Assembly: GCF_041734735.1 (NCBI RefSeq)
Contig: NC_134882.1
Span: forward strand, 23,785,164-23,849,163
DNA length: 64,000 nucleotides
Source: Babylonia areolata
Lineage: Eukaryota; Mollusca; Gastropoda; Neogastropoda; Buccinidae
Direction of reading: 5' to 3'
In this document: piece by piece, positions 11,400 through 22,997 of the stretch
How positions within the stretch are numbered: the stretch's first letter is position 1
Layout: each line of letters opens with the position of its first letter
Translations under genes and position numbers: made by a program
The notes under the pieces: model-generated
The model's database searches: none
Told to the model about the DNA's origin: nothing
What the model saw: only the letters and a program-made list of their open reading frames with translations

Positions 11400-13345
11400 G
11401 ATAATATGTGCCATCTAAAGAGGTTTTGGACTGGAAGCAAAAGTTACAAAAAGACTGTCCCACTTTCGTTTTGGAAAAGAAAGATGAAAGGAAAGCATTC
11501 CATATGAAAGAAGTACAGACAACTAACTTATAATGCTTATGCACGGCTCGACTCATTAAGAGGGCATTACGAAAGACTACCAAGAAAAAGAGTAGTCAAT
11601 CAACGAAAACATTAAAAGTACCCAAAGATTTGTTTAATTATATTGCATCACAAACTAAAACCAAAGAATTATTCGAACTTAAGCACTCCTGATGGAACTT
11701 TAACTAACAATGACAAAGAAAAGCTGAGGTCCCCTAATTTGTTTTTCTTCTATGTTTTCACACAGTGGAAGATGTCACCATATTCCTTCTTTTGAGTCCA
11801 ATGCAACTTCAACAGATTATGTTGACAGGTTTCAGAAAGGATGATAAATGACAAACGTTCAACTGTTAAAGGGATAAAGCCATGGCCTGATGGCATACCC
11901 CCCTTAGTTCAAAAGATTTGCATAATAGTCTAGCTATTCCTTAAAGATTTCTGGTTGTTAAAACTGATCATATGTAAAGATCCCACGGCATGAAGTACAG
12001 AAGGTAAAACCCAATATTTAAGAAAAGGTAACAAACAAAACCCTGAAATTATCGACCAGTAAGGTTACATCGGGTTGTATTAAAGTTGTTGAAGGTTTCA
12101 TACGTGATACTTTGAATAACCAGTTGATTGATAATGACGTACTGTCTGATTTGTATCAGAGTTGCTTTACCAGTGGTAGATCCTGTGTGACTCAGTTTTG
12201 CGGAATACTTACATGACTGAGACAGTCCACTTGAAAACAATAAATCCAAAGAGCAATTATCTGGACTTACAGTAGGCGTTCGTTAAATCCACATAACAGA
12301 TTATTTGTTAAATTGCTAGGTATGATATTTGTGGTAAATGTTGAATGGGAGAAAAGACTTCTTAATGAATAACCAGTGCAACTACAGCAAGTGAACTTCT
12401 AGAATGACTATTTGTCCTACCTGGCAGTGTGTCACAAAGACGGGACGGACAAGACATCAAAGCCTATCAACAAAAGCAAGACACGCCTTCAACACCCTTC
12501 GACAAGCTGGAGATCGACTAGCCCTCCAATCCGCAACAAGTCCGATGTTTAACACCATCGTAAGGCGTTCTGATCTATGGCTCAGAGACGTGGAGAGTGA
12601 CAAAGACCAGCTACCCACAAGCTTCAACATTCACCAACAGATGTCTAAGAAACATCCTAACACAGAGGACAAGGTTCTCCAAGATGAACTGGAAACATGG
12701 CAAAACAACCCCACTGTGAACGAAATCAAGAACGGAAATGGGGAGGGAGAGGCCACACACGAACGCAAGCCTGCAACAAACATCACAAAACAGGCGCGGG
12801 ATTTGGAACCCACAGGGAAATGGAAAGTTGGGCCCGTCCGAAGCTGACCTGGCGGAAACATTGAGGCAGAGACAAGGGCGCCGGAATGACGTGGCCCGAA
12901 CTGAAGAGACCAGCCAGAGCCGGGCGGTTGGAGGAAGTGTTGTTGAAGCCCTAATGTGCCCCACGGATCAAGAGGAATAAGTCAAGTATTGTTATATGAG
13001 AGAACCAGTATGTATCAGTAGGGGACAGTCTTCGTGTCCTGTTAAGGTGAGTATGTGCTTCTCCTCAAAGGCAGTGCCTTGGAGGCCCACACTCTTTGGT
13101 ATAAATTATATAATGACATGCCTGACATAATACTAGACTGGTTGTGAAAATCTTTGCAGATGATACAAAGAGCTAGGAGGAAGTAGATTCTGATGTTGGT
13201 AGCGTGAAGTTACAAGTTAGTATTGATAATGAGTACAACTGGACTGAAAGATGGCAAATAAATTTAATAGCAATAAATGTAAACTTTTACACGTAGGCAG
13301 AAAATAATTCACATGAGATGTATTATATGATGGTCGGACTTGCCA
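11400..13345 (+). mobile_element. LINE CR1-A: CR1-like retrotransposon remnant, interrupted
   Basis: Plus-strand fragments match the CR1 ORF2 order. A linker at about 11,560-11,740 includes a TKTKELFELK block and NNDKEKAEV. PDGIPP lies near 11,885 and KGNKQNPE at 12,024-12,047. FIRDTLNNQLIDNDVLSD and FTSGRSCVTQ follow near 12,090-12,200. After a foreign insert (12,405-12,985) the motifs resume with a degraded GVPQGSVLGPTLF equivalent near 13,065-13,105, DMPDII near 13,120 and KIFADDTK at 13,147-13,170. WQIN and a C-terminal HVGRK follow near 13,255-13,305. The catalytic FADD pair is retained in DNA, but the frame is broken many times. Confidence 0.8.
12405..12985 (+). mobile_element. LINE-D fragment (RT C-terminus) nested in CR1-A
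   Basis: This piece encodes the far C-terminal part of a different non-LTR retrotransposon. It opens with a frame-shifted YLGSVVTKDGGTDK segment and continues with KARHAFNTLRQ at about 12,475-12,515. It passes through KPATNITKQA near 12,765 and GMTWPELKR near 12,885, then ends with CPTDQEE near 12,958-12,978. These are the usual closing blocks of that family, so only its last 580 bp or so is present, a typical 5'-truncated insertion. It sits between the RT motifs of CR1-A. Exact junctions and target-site duplication could not be read with certainty. Confidence 0.75.
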
Positions 13346-14480
13346 GTAACGGCATCGAGAGAGAGCTTGAGCATTGTTGACTCTCGTCTCTCTTTGATGT
13401 TCATTGTTTACCAACTCAGTACGGCCATCCTCTTTGCCTCCTCTACACAGACCCCAGTGATGGCCAGTGGGGTGTCTCAATGAACCACCCAACCTTTAGC
13501 TTCCGCGAAATAAAAGAATATGGTGGTATTCTTTGTCACAATTCACGTCTGTAGTGTAAGCCTTCCGCTGCAAGAGTTGGAGGATGGTAATTGGGTATCG
13601 CTGTTAACCGTCCTCGTCTTTCGGCCTTCTTATGAAAGAGTTTAAGGAAACCATTAAAAACCAATATTTTGACGGGAATGAGCGGGGAATATAAGGAAAA
13701 AGTAAAACATAATTGCCATTATTTAAGCATTAGTCAGGCCATCTTAAAAAGGAATTTTTTTGGGAATAGGGGCTTAGTGAACATAAACAGTATGAAAATT
13801 TTTCCACAAGATCACTAAAAAATCAGGGGCTTTGTTGATGGGGACTATAAAAATAGGTTAAAGCACTTCATTTTACCTTTTTAGAATGAAAACGCGGGGA
13901 TTTAATAGAGATGTATAAAATGACTCTGGATTATATGACAGCAAACTAAAACTTTTTTTACCTGAAGAGAACAGTCCCAAAAAGACCCCTTCCTACAAAC
14001 TATTAAAATTCAGAAAAACTTCCAGATAAACAAATTTTTGGGAAAATTTGTCAAAACGTTTTTTTCCCCGCAAAACGTGAATCTTTTAAAAAAAATCTTG
14101 ATTTTCTTTAAAAAAATTTTTTTAATACAAAATCATTTCATATTTTTTGTTTTTTTCAAGCCTGCGCACCAATGTGAAAAAGCCCAGAAAATTTTGGGGG
14201 ACTCCTTTTTCTCCCCACTTCAAAGGGGAAAAAGGGCCCTTTCGGGCCCCTCACCCTTGAACGATATGAATGAATAAAAAAGGGTGCTTTTAAAAAAAGA
14301 CTGCTGCCCCCAAAACAAAAGTAGAAAGGCTTTCCAAATTGGGGTGAAAGATCTGAAAAGCAAAGGCGTCCAGTCATACATTACAGACAAGATAAAATTC
14401 CACAAAGAAAAAAGCAGTGAAAAAAAACAACTATTGCAGAGTTCACAGCCACAAAAAAGATAAGACCCAGGCACTCTAAA
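13345..14480. other. Unassigned decayed stretch
   Basis: 13,345-13,620 has moderate GC and no recognised content; it could be the CR1-A 3' end or an unrelated repeat. From about 13,620 onward the sequence changes character, with frequent homopolymer runs and broken words. No gene is supported. Confidence 0.3.
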
Positions 14481-14489
14481 GCCAAACCA

Positions 14490-15695
14490 AAAACAATAAA
14501 ATTTTTCCTTTCTGTGGAAGAAGGGAGGGAAGCAAGAATCCTAAAGAAAGATAAACAGCAGGCATAGACAACATACCAGCTGAACTGTACAGAAAGTAGG
14601 GGGAAAAGTGACAGTTTCCCCTTACCAAACTGCCAAAATCGGCAACTGGGAAGGGCTGACAACAGGCCCAGCTAATCACATCACTCAAAAAAGGAAACTT
14701 AAAACTACCCAAACCCAAAACAAACAGTCTGTCAACCATCAAGCAAAGTGATGGAAAGGAAATTTTGAACAACTCACCACAGAAAAAAGAAGTCATTGCA
14801 AAAAGAACAATTTGGGGGTTCTGCGGATAAAAACCACAGAACCTTTTAAAACCATGAAGAAATACAAGGCCAAAAGCTGAAAAACCCCCCTTCAAATTTT
14901 TAAACCAAAAGCCAAGGGGGCATCCTCGTTCAGGAAAAAATTTGGGCCCTTTTTTGGGGCGCCAAGGCTTTTTTCTATTTCTCAACATTTTCCCTGGAAG
15001 TAAAAAATTGATAACTTGGAAGGACACTCGGGCACTTAAAACTTTGAAGGACCACTCAAACCCCAAAATCGCTGATGAACTGAGGGGCTAGCGGGAAAAG
15101 GGGAAAGAACTAGAAAAACTGGGAACCATTGGGATGATCTCAATAAAGTAGGGAAGGGAGATAAAACGCCGAAAGACAAACTCATGACCAATATAAGACT
15201 CAAAAAGACCAAGATCAATGTCGGGCAACGGCTGAATACGGAAAGCGGGGGGTTTTAAGTCCCTGGTCCATCATCTAAAAGGTCCAACCAAAAATACGGG
15301 CAAAGCTGCGCAGACGCAAGACTGGGGCCCATAGGGAAAACCAAACATTCTCAGAAAAAAGCTGAAGCGCACATGCCTGTTCCCTCTCTATTGTTGTAAA
15401 CATTACATTGTCAGTGGGAAGACCTCCTGACCACAATAAAAAAAAAGGAAAATAAAGGGGGGGGCCAAATACAAATCCAAGGGGTCCCAAAAACCATGTG
15501 TCGGGAACAGTGCAGGGGGAAAAAAGCAAGGAACACGAAAAAAAATGGGCGACAACATCCTGATGGGCAAGAGGAGCTATCCCCAACCCCAGGCCCTATC
15601 CCATGACTCTAGAAAAGGGAAGTTAGTGATGTATTTAGCAGTGGCAGGCACCCACGACCAACAAGGTTTCGGGACCATGACAGGGAAAAAAATGA
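14490..15695 (+). mobile_element. LINE-E: degraded non-LTR retrotransposon (RT part)
   Basis: Plus-strand fragments follow the same order as the LINE-C copy at 18.5-20.4 kb. They include a DNIPAEL-like segment near 14,565, a KKGNLKL segment near 14,690, an SLSTIKQSD block near 14,735 and an AEE..AKEQFG equivalent near 14,790-14,815. A TVQG...KKW C-terminus lies near 15,505-15,545, ending with VSGP/RDHDR-like sequence near 15,670. It belongs to the family whose ORF2 ends in a short basic tail after the thumb. The copy is heavily degraded, with extra or missing bases in homopolymers. Clade assignment is not secure. Confidence 0.6.
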
Positions 15696-16727
15696 CTAAT
15701 AAAAACATTTAGCATGTAAAAGTCGCTTGTGCGATCTTTTTTTGGATCTTGATTTAACTTTAATTGTCCCCGCCGCATAACACCCAAAGAAGTAAACAAT
15801 AAGTTTTCCCTGAACCCCGAAAAACTTTCTTCACCTTAACAGTCAATGGGGAAAGATTGTTACGTTCGAACCCTCATTCGATCATTCCATTTGGCAGCTC
15901 CTTTGGCAGCATGCTCCCTGATTGGATTTTGGGTTTTTCACAGCAAAATACTTGGGGGTTTTCAATCAGGGGGGAAATGTCGAAAAGTAAAATGCTAACG
16001 GGACAGTACTCTGCCCCATTCAAAAAATTTCAAACAAGATCCTTTGTTTAGGTACCTCATTTCCTTTCCCCCTAGGGGAGTTCGTTTTTTTTCACAATTT
16101 TCCTGCTTATGTGGAACTGCACAGCCACAAAAGTAAAGATACAGTTAATTTTGTATATTTTTCAATTCGAAATGGCAATCCTTTGTTTTTGGGGAACAAA
16201 TAAAAAAACCCCTTTTACATGAGTTTTTAAAAAACTTTCAGATCAAACCGAGTGGCTGCCACATCAAGGGGTCATTTCAATATGTATCGTCAGTGATCGA
16301 TGACGGCACAAAACCAAACCCTGACCTGTTTTTGGTGTCATGTTACATGGATAGTGTGGAATTGACAAGGCAAATATTGGGGCTGTTATTGGGTACTATG
16401 CACTGTATGCAAAGGGGGGGTGGGGGGGAGATGATTATAGAAGTACCACTTGGTCTTTGTGATGATTTTTTAAATACTTTTTTTCTATTTCATGTTTTAC
16501 ATTATATGCCCCAGCATTATTTATTTAAACGAAAGGGGCAATGGAAAAAACTACATATATTGTTATCACCTAGGAGGGGGGCCCCGCAGATGGGAAGAAT
16601 TCAGCAATGGACGTCGTTTTTAGTGGTCCCCAGCGCACAGGGGTTTTCTCCATCACTCACTGTGGGGATCGAGGGAAAGGGCTTTTGCACAGGTGACTCC
16701 CCCCCGGGGCTTTTTAGAGGAGGTGAA

Positions 16728-16752
16728 ATCTGTAAAAAAAAAAAAAAAAAAT
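16728..16752 (+). repeat. A-rich tract, possible retrosequence tail
   Basis: An uninterrupted run of about 19 A residues (ending near 16,750, followed by TAAAAAA) closes a GC-richer segment at 16,560-16,735. This is what the 3' end of a reverse-transcribed insert would look like. The parent sequence is not recognised. Confidence 0.3.
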
Positions 16753-17327
16753 AAAAAATTTTAAAAGAATGGAAGCCTGTCCCCAGCTACCAAAAAACGC
16801 TATTCCCAAAGGTATGTCAGGCTTCTTGGTTACTGGCGAAGCCCGCCGACACTGCCCATAAGGCACAATTGTCTGTCCCAAATTGGGAACAAGTTTTAAT
16901 CCCCTTCCCAAAACCCCCACCTTGCTGGGCGTGCTAGCTGCAAATTTTTTTTTCAGCACGTAAAAACTTCCAGGCCTCTGGGGGGAAAATGATTCCATAC
17001 AGTGGGGCCGAAAAATCTTCCTTTCACTCGGTCAAATAACTCCTGCAAAATTTTATTTTGTGCCCCAAACAGTAAACAAATCATTTCCCAAAAGGGTTGT
17101 TCCGGGAATAATTTTCACAGCATGATCATCCCCTCCTTGCTTTTCTAGATCACAAAGTCAGATCTACACTTTTTTCAACCCAAAAATTTGGCCCTGATGC
17201 ACACACTGGGGCGGTTTTTTTTGGTTCGTTTGGGATAAAGGGCGGGCACAAATGGAACGTAGGCACCTCGACTGAGTGCGACTTTCCAAAAAGGCCACCC
17301 TCCACTGAGGCCTTTAACCACAAAAAA

Positions 17328-17435
17328 GCTACCATATCCTGAACTGTCTTTTTAAACTTTTCCCACTGCACAATACAAAAATGTCTACCATACCCTGAAC
17401 TGTTTTTATTTTAAAACTTCCGGGTGCACAATACA
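17328..17435 (+). repeat. 59-bp tandem duplication
   Basis: The segment starting CTACCATATCCTGAACTGT at 17,328 recurs at about 17,387 with the same CTGAACTGT, TTTTAAAACTT and TGCACAATAC blocks. The two copies differ at several bases. Confidence 0.7.
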
Positions 17436-17894
17436 TCTTCTCCACCCTTTTTTTTTTTTTTCATTTTTTTCTTCAATGACATATGGGCAGGTGTTTTCAG
17501 ACAAAAAATAACATAAAATAATTTTTTAGAAAAAATCTTTCCTGACCTTTTTTTTATTTTTTGTGCTCACCATTCCCCATTCTCACTGAGGGACAGCGAC
17601 ACAGATTTTACTTTGCCCATTGTTCTTGCCTGCAACAGATGACAGACCTGATTTGTCAATAACTTATAAGCTTTATGAGTTTTCTTTGCTGTTACACTTT
17701 GTTGGTGCTTTCAGTAAACAACTCTGTCTTTTCAAGGATGAACTGTAAATTAAATTCGATTGTCTGCATATATGTCATCTTAATTTTCCAAGTAAGTAGA
17801 TGTTCAATACTTTTTTTTTGTATACAATAGTATATGTGCCAATGATAGTACTGATACAAAGTTATACATAGTTATATATTGTATAATATGTATG

Positions 17895-17917
17895 TATAGA
17901 TAGATAGATAGATAGAT
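17895..17917 (+). repeat. (GATA)n microsatellite
   Basis: About five perfect GATA units inside an AT-rich stretch. Confidence 0.9.
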
Positions 17918-18074
17918 GTAACACATTAACAGCCCAAATAACAGGACAACAAAGAATGGCTGGATACATGGGATATTAATTTTGATGCACAATAGTGTAA
18001 GGTAATGTCCTAACAACATGAAACAACAATGATTTAATACACACATCTAATTCCAGTACGTAAAGAAGATAAAG

Positions 18075-18490
18075 ATGACGGGTGCAACGGCCGAGTGGTT
18101 AAAGCATTTGACTTCAATCTGAGGTCCAGGTTCGAACCTTGGTAATTGGCGCCTGTGGTAAAGGGTGGAGATTTTTCCGATCTCCCATGTAAACCTATGT
18201 GCAGAACATACCCAGCATGCACACCCCCAAAAACTGAGTAGAGCTGCCTAAATGGCAGGTAAATAACAAAACGGTCAAACACGTAAAATATTACATATCT
18301 GTATGAGTGGTATGTATATGTAACTGAAACTGATTGAATGACACAAAAACGAATACAAATGGCAGCTGTCAGTCGCTCTACCAAGGTAGGCAGCCTGTTG
18401 TGCAAATGATTCCATGTTTGTAAAGTGCTTAGAGCTTGATCTCCGACCAAGGATATGCATACATAAGTACTCATATCATATCACATCATC
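18075..18490 (+). mobile_element. tRNA-derived SINE, family S1, near full length
   Basis: A tRNA-like head with an A-box-like GCCGAGTGGTTAAAGC (18,091-18,106) and a B-box GGTTCGAACCT (18,129-18,139) is followed by GGTGGAGATTTTTCCGATCT and the AACATACCCAGCATGCACAC block. The distal part contains AGGTAGGCAGCCTGTTGTGC and TTTGTAAAGTGCTTAGAGC. It ends in an AT-rich tail with repeated CATATCA. Pol III would have transcribed it from the internal promoter; mobilisation depends on a partner LINE. It is not a tRNA gene: there is no closed acceptor stem, and a long unrelated body follows. It abuts LINE-C on its 3' side. Confidence 0.8.
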
Positions 18491-18499
18491 TAGGTGTTC

Positions 18500-20400
18500 T
18501 AACTCTGACTCAGCTTGCATTTGTGATCTGATCCCCACATGCAAGCCAGGGCCCACTCCCAAGCCAGAGCCAACAATGACTTTCCAATAATGCGTGAAGA
18601 AGTGGTGGAAGCAATAAGATCACTGAAGAATGGAAAAGAAGCAGGCATGGACAACATACCAACTGAACTAAGAAAACAAGGAGGAGAGGCAATGACAGCG
18701 TCCAAAAACTCCTTACCAAATCTGCTACAAAATCTGCTAGACTGAGACTGGCTGACAACATGGATCAAGTCTCTAATCATAACTTAACCCAAGAAAGGCA
18801 ACTTACAATTAACCCATAATTACAGAACTATGCATCTGATCTGCCATGCAAGCAAAGCGATTCTCAGAGTAATCCTAAACAGACTCAGACCATAGGCAGA
18901 AGTCACTGCAGAAGAACAAGCTGTTTCAACATGGGAAAGCACCACAGAACAGATTTTCAACCTCATGTTTCTGTGTGCGAGAAACATAGCCAACACCAAC
19001 ATAACATCTATCATGTCATATCTTCATCAACTTTAAGAAAGCATTATGCACTGTGGGAAACCATGAAGAAACACAACAATAGCCAAAAGGTGATCAACAC
19101 CATCAAACAGCTACACACAAAAGCCAACATGCAGTCCTTGCTCAAGGAACTGTTGGCGACTGGTTCCATATATGAGTTGGAGTCTGTAAAGGGCTATCTC
19201 CTGTCTCCCACTCTCTCAGCATCTTCCTGGAATGTAAAATGACCAATACCCGGGAAAGGGCCACTCTGCACTATCAAAAACCAGAGGACATACCATCAAC
19301 AATCTCCGTTCGCTGAGATACTGATGGGCCAGTGAAATGAGGAAGAACTAGCAAACTGGGGAACCACTTGGATGAAACAGCAAACAAGTATGGAATGGAG
19401 ATCAGTGCCAAGAATATAAACTCATGGGGAAACATAATCAAACAACAAGACCAAGATCAATTCAGTGGGCAAAAGCTGGAAGCAGTGAAGTAGTTCAAGT
19501 ACCTTGTTGCCATCACCAGTGAAGAAGGGTCCAAGGCCAAAATATTGGGGAAACTCGGGAAAAATGCCAGACGGAACAGCACTGCCCGACTGATGCCCTA
19601 TGATGACAAAAAATCATCTCAGAACAAAGCTGAACTACATCACTGTTATCTCTTATTTCTTAACACATCAAGTTCCCGGGGCTCTTACACCAAGCTCAGG
19701 AAGGATCCAAGCAATGGAATGAGATGTTCAACTTTAAGAGACTCCTTGGCATTCCTACAAAGACCACACAAAAAATGAAGTAGTAAGAAAAAACCCTCAG
19801 ACAGTATGTGGGGCAATATAAAGACCTGATCAATATAAAAAAAAAAGGGAAAAAAGAGATGTATGGCCAGTGACAAGACCGACGGGCTCCTAAAACCACC
19901 TTCAGGAACGTGCAGGGGGAACTCTCCAAAACCATTCTTCAGGGAACAGTGCAGGGGAACTCTCCAAAACCATCTTTCAGGAACAGTGCAGGGGAACTCT
20001 CCAAAACCATCCTCAGGAACAGTCGGGGGGAACTCCCAAAACCACTTTCGGGAACAGTGCAGGGGAACCCCCCCAAACCACCTTCAGGAACAGTGCAGGG
20101 GAACTCTCCAAAACCATCCTTCAGGGAACTGCAGGGGAACTCTCCAAAACCATCCTTCAGGGAACAGTGCAGGGAACTCCCAAAAACCCCATCCTTCAGG
20201 AACTTTGCACAGAAAAGGAGACAGGAGACAGCAAAGAAGTGGCAACAACCAACTGAGTGGACAGAGAGGAGCTTTGCTGAAACTCAGGCACAATTCCTGA
20301 CTGCCAGAAATGGAGAATGTTGGTGATGCATTCAGTAGGGCAGGCCCCCACTCCCAAAACCAGGTTCAAGACTAATGACGGTGACCCCACATACAAAAAG
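18500..20400 (+). mobile_element. LINE-C: 5'-truncated non-LTR retrotransposon
   Basis: The plus strand reads successive ORF2 blocks. EVVEAIRSLKNGKEAGMDNI at 18,600-18,659 is the segment before the RT fingers. AEVTAEEQA follows near 18,897, then a degraded FINFKKA near 19,025. KKHNNSQKVINTIKQL lies at about 19,067-19,120 and CKGLSPVSHSL, an equivalent of RQGCLLSPTL, near 19,185-19,220. A QKLE.V..FKYL segment lies near 19,470-19,505. The C-terminal SKTILQGTVQG region is amplified in tandem, then TEWTERSFAETQ and KNQ/RFKTND end the frame near 20,385. Stops and frame changes are frequent. It starts within the linker region, so it is 5'-truncated. Confidence 0.8.
19870..20217 (+). repeat. 37-39-bp tandem amplification inside LINE-C C-terminus
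   Basis: Nine imperfect units of the form AACTCTCCAAAACCAT, CCTTCAGG, AACAGTGCAGGGG lie head to tail. One unit encodes the conserved ELSKTILQGTVQG that occurs only once in the C-terminus of related LINEs. The 39-bp form keeps frame (13 codons); several copies are 36-38 bp and shift it. Normal C-terminal sequence resumes after the last copy. Confidence 0.85.
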
Positions 20401-20459
20401 CAAAATTCTTGAAAAGCTTACAAGTTAATAAAAAGGAAATTTTTTCTACCTTAAATTCG

Positions 20460-21250
20460 TTAATACATACTTACCGTGACCCACTAGTGCGACCGCAGGG
20501 GCTGATTCCTGTCCTGTACAAACTACTACCCGCCTACCCGAAAAAAACGAAAGTAGCTACGGCCGATAACCCCCAAAGAGGTTACCTTTCAGTCTCATTC
20601 AACCCTGATCCCTATGGTGTCCACAAAACACTGTCCTAACTCTGTTCTGTTTTTTCGTCCCTACTACCCCTCTTTCTGATGTCATTTCTGGTCATTCTTT
20701 TTCTTCACCACTCTTTTGCTAATGATCAACTGCAGAAGTCTGCAGAACCACCAAATAACGTCCCAATTCTGTCAATGCAAACGTGTTTCTTGATGTTAAA
20801 TCGTAGATGACATCACAAACTCAAGCTAAATGATGACAAACTGAGGCATGGGTATTTTCCCCCTTTAAGAATATCCATATCTGCCTTTTTTCCCTGGGTC
20901 TTAGTTGGGATACCAAGTTCTTTCCTAAATCAGAAAGGAAACTTGGAGACATTCTTGAATCAAACCTCAGTATGCACACTCAGGTGTCAATCTGATATGC
21001 ACAGTCAGTTGGAACTTTAACAGATTACTCTGTTCATCAGTACCTTCTGTGAAACTACAGATATTCCTTCTGCTTTGTGTTTTTACTAATCAACTACTGT
21101 AAAATTTTCTTCTAAAAAGCCGGGGCCTCATAACTTCAGCAAATATCAAAACTTCAAAAAAATGCGCCAGTCCCGACTCTTTAGTCCCCATACTGACACA
21201 TTTTCCCCCTCACCTCTGTACCTGCACGGCTCCCTACAGAGGGGAGAATC
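20460..21250 (+). mobile_element. LINE CR1-B: fragment of a second CR1/Jockey-like element
   Basis: Plus-strand blocks match the palm and thumb of a LINE reverse transcriptase: YGV near 20,610 followed by a degraded PQGSVLGPVLF, and TTPLSDVISGH near 20,662-20,694. An FAND replaces FADD near 20,715-20,730. A KLNDDKTEA equivalent lies near 20,825-20,850 and LGDILESNLSMHTQV near 20,943-20,987. A following FNRLLCSSVPS-like segment corresponds to the C-terminal LRRISSIR block. The family is distinct from LINE-C, which ends just before it. It is a decayed fragment with both ends missing, and 21,100-21,250 is only tentatively included. Confidence 0.7.
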
Positions 21251-22060
21251 AAATACACAGTGCATGTTTTGCTTTTCCCCCTTTCCACTTCACTATTGAC
21301 AGTAGACTTAAAAGAGACCCACACAACACGACTGCATTGACTTTTTGTAGATCATAATCAAATAAAAAAATCTGTTTAGGAAACAATTTTGTACACACAG
21401 CAGACACTCTAGCAGATACGGGCAAATCAAGGCAGGCAGAAAAAGTACTCCACACTATCAGCACAGACAATACAAATATTTTTTAATGAAGCATTACATT
21501 TCTTGGGTCTGACTTTACTGATAGGCATGATGTTTTATTTGACTGAAAGGATTGGGACAATCACATCTATGTTGTTATCACTTGAGTTAAAAGTTAGAGT
21601 TTGTCACACTGAATCATGTATATCTCTCTTTTTTTTTATATTGTGGTTATTCTAGGATAATTGTGTGAAACGTTATAATCCATTTGCCAGAAAATAAAAT
21701 ACTGGCAAATGACCTGACTAAAGTCTGTAATGAACAGATTGAAAATCGACAAAACACAAAAAAACTGATTTCAAAACAATTGCATGTCTTTGGATAAAAA
21801 AGAAAATGAAAAACATAATATTTTGTATTTTTTATTCAATATTTTTCAAAAAAAATATACTTTAATTGGCTTTATCCAATAACAAGCCCACAGAAATCTT
21901 TTGAAATCATAAAAAATCGTTTTGTTTTGTTTTGTTGTGGAAAAAATCCCTGGGAAATATATTTCATTTCAACTTATTTCCTTGCAGTCAAGGGTTAAAC
22001 CAGGCCAAAAAATATCAAACACTCATATTTTCTATTTGATGAATGATTTAATGAACTATA
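21250..22060. other. AT-rich stretch, nothing recognised
   Basis: Ordinary AT-rich sequence with short poly-T and poly-A runs. No ORF, RNA or repeat family is supported. Confidence 0.4.
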
Positions 22061-22063
22061 ATC

Positions 22064-22280
22064 TACTGCATGCAAAAAACCCACAGCAACAAAAGGTGTC
22101 CTGGGCATAAGTCTGTGGAAAAATCCACTTCAATAAAACAAATAAAATTGCGGCAGGAAAAAATACATTTAAAAAAGAAAGAAAAAAAAGGGGGTGCGTC
22201 AGTGTACGTTGCGCTGTCCCGGGGAGAGCAGCCCGAATTTCACACAGAGGGAATTTTGTCATGACAAAAGAGTAAAAACA
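22064..22280 (+). mobile_element. SINE family S2, 5'-truncated copy
   Basis: Only the 3' half of the S2 SINE is present. It opens with CCCACAGCAACAAAAGG and continues through AAAATCCACTTC, an A-rich segment and the closing GGAGAGCAGCCCGAATTTCA, ending in an A-rich tail. The same 3' blocks occur in the fuller copy at 34,595-34,960. Loss of the tRNA head is the usual result of incomplete reverse transcription. Confidence 0.75.
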
Positions 22281-22474
22281 GTCATCTGCAAATTATTCCA
22301 GGGACAGCATTAACCACAAAACGTTTTTTGTGGTTTTTTTTTTTCCTTTAAGTATTGCAAGTAACAATTAAACAAATCACAAATTATTTTTCGTGTATTG
22401 CAAGTTTCAATGACGCAGTTTTTTCTAGTCCCAAACTTACTGGACTGAAATCATTATAACTTTTTTTGGTAAAA

Positions 22475-22690
22475 ACGTTAGTTTCAGTTTCTGAACCTTG
22501 TTACGGGTTTGGGTTTTCTCATCCGAATGGGCTAGATGCACAGTCCCGATTTCCATTCAGACTTTCCAGAAAGGCCGAGAGTCCGGATTCGAACCCAGAC
22601 CCACGTTCTCTGTATGCAGATAGAGTCTTTTAAAACCCTTTTGGGTAATGTGCCAGTCTGTCACTTTCCTCGTCTTTGGTGTCTCTTCTC
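22475..22690 (-). mobile_element. SINE family S3, head portion
   Basis: On the minus strand a tRNA-like head carries the B-box GGTTCGAATCC (22,585-22,595) preceded by CATACAGAGAACGTGGG. The family's CATTCGGATGAG block follows near 22,520-22,535, and then a short GAAACTGAAACT end. The middle of the consensus appears deleted. The tail type matches the 69-bp S3 fragment inside the minisatellite at 56,620. It is not a tRNA gene. Confidence 0.65.
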
Positions 22691-22864
22691 CTGATTGTAG
22701 TCCACGGTCATCACGTGTGTCAATGTCCAATCGTAATGCGAATCATGTATTTAGCGACATTATGAGAAATAAATAACAATTCAACACACTGCCCCAAGCC
22801 TGGTCTATTTGACAATTGGTATACTATGCTCATACAAGTTTACCTCTGCTGAATAGCACTGGGA

Positions 22865-22907
22865 ATGTCTCGGACGGTTCTTGACCAAGGGAATTACCCG
22901 CCCAAAG
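22865..22907 (+). CDS. Candidate first coding exon of a TMEM256-like gene
   Basis: An ATG at 22,865 opens MSRTVLDQGNYPPK and runs straight into a strong splice donor, AAAG|GTACGT, at 22,907/22,908 (phase 1). About 90 bp downstream a second exon encodes a recognisable TMEM256-family segment on the same strand, which is why this ATG is proposed as the gene start. The 14-residue peptide itself is not diagnostic. The upstream 150 bp is low in repeats and could be promoter or 5' UTR, but no TATA box or initiator is clear. The rest of the gene is not recognised in the window. Confidence 0.45.
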
Positions 22908-22997
22908 GTACGTTATTCTCTCAACTGTACTTTTTTTTTCCGTGCAATCACCCCACGGTGACTTTCGAAAAATTGAACTGAATTTTTAATTCGCCAG

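Larger units (their letters stand above)
15700..18070. other. Unassigned stretch with minor repeats
   Basis: No gene is recognised. A 153-codon plus-strand frame at 16,293-16,754 ends in an A-run and matches nothing I know. A 59-bp tandem duplication is present at 17,328-17,435. A (GATA)n tract lies at 17,895-17,917. Confidence 0.35.

Noticed and set aside
13345-13620. Possible SINE or gene piece with ordered moderate-GC words
   Set aside because: No promoter boxes or domain could be identified; left as unassigned.
16293-16754. 153-codon plus-strand ORF
   Set aside because: It ends in a lysine run from poly-A, lies in a homopolymer-rich tract and has no recognisable motif.
18081-18155. tRNA gene call from A- and B-box
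   Set aside because: The acceptor stem does not close and a SINE body follows. The same applies to the boxes at 34,598-34,655 and 22,585-22,640.
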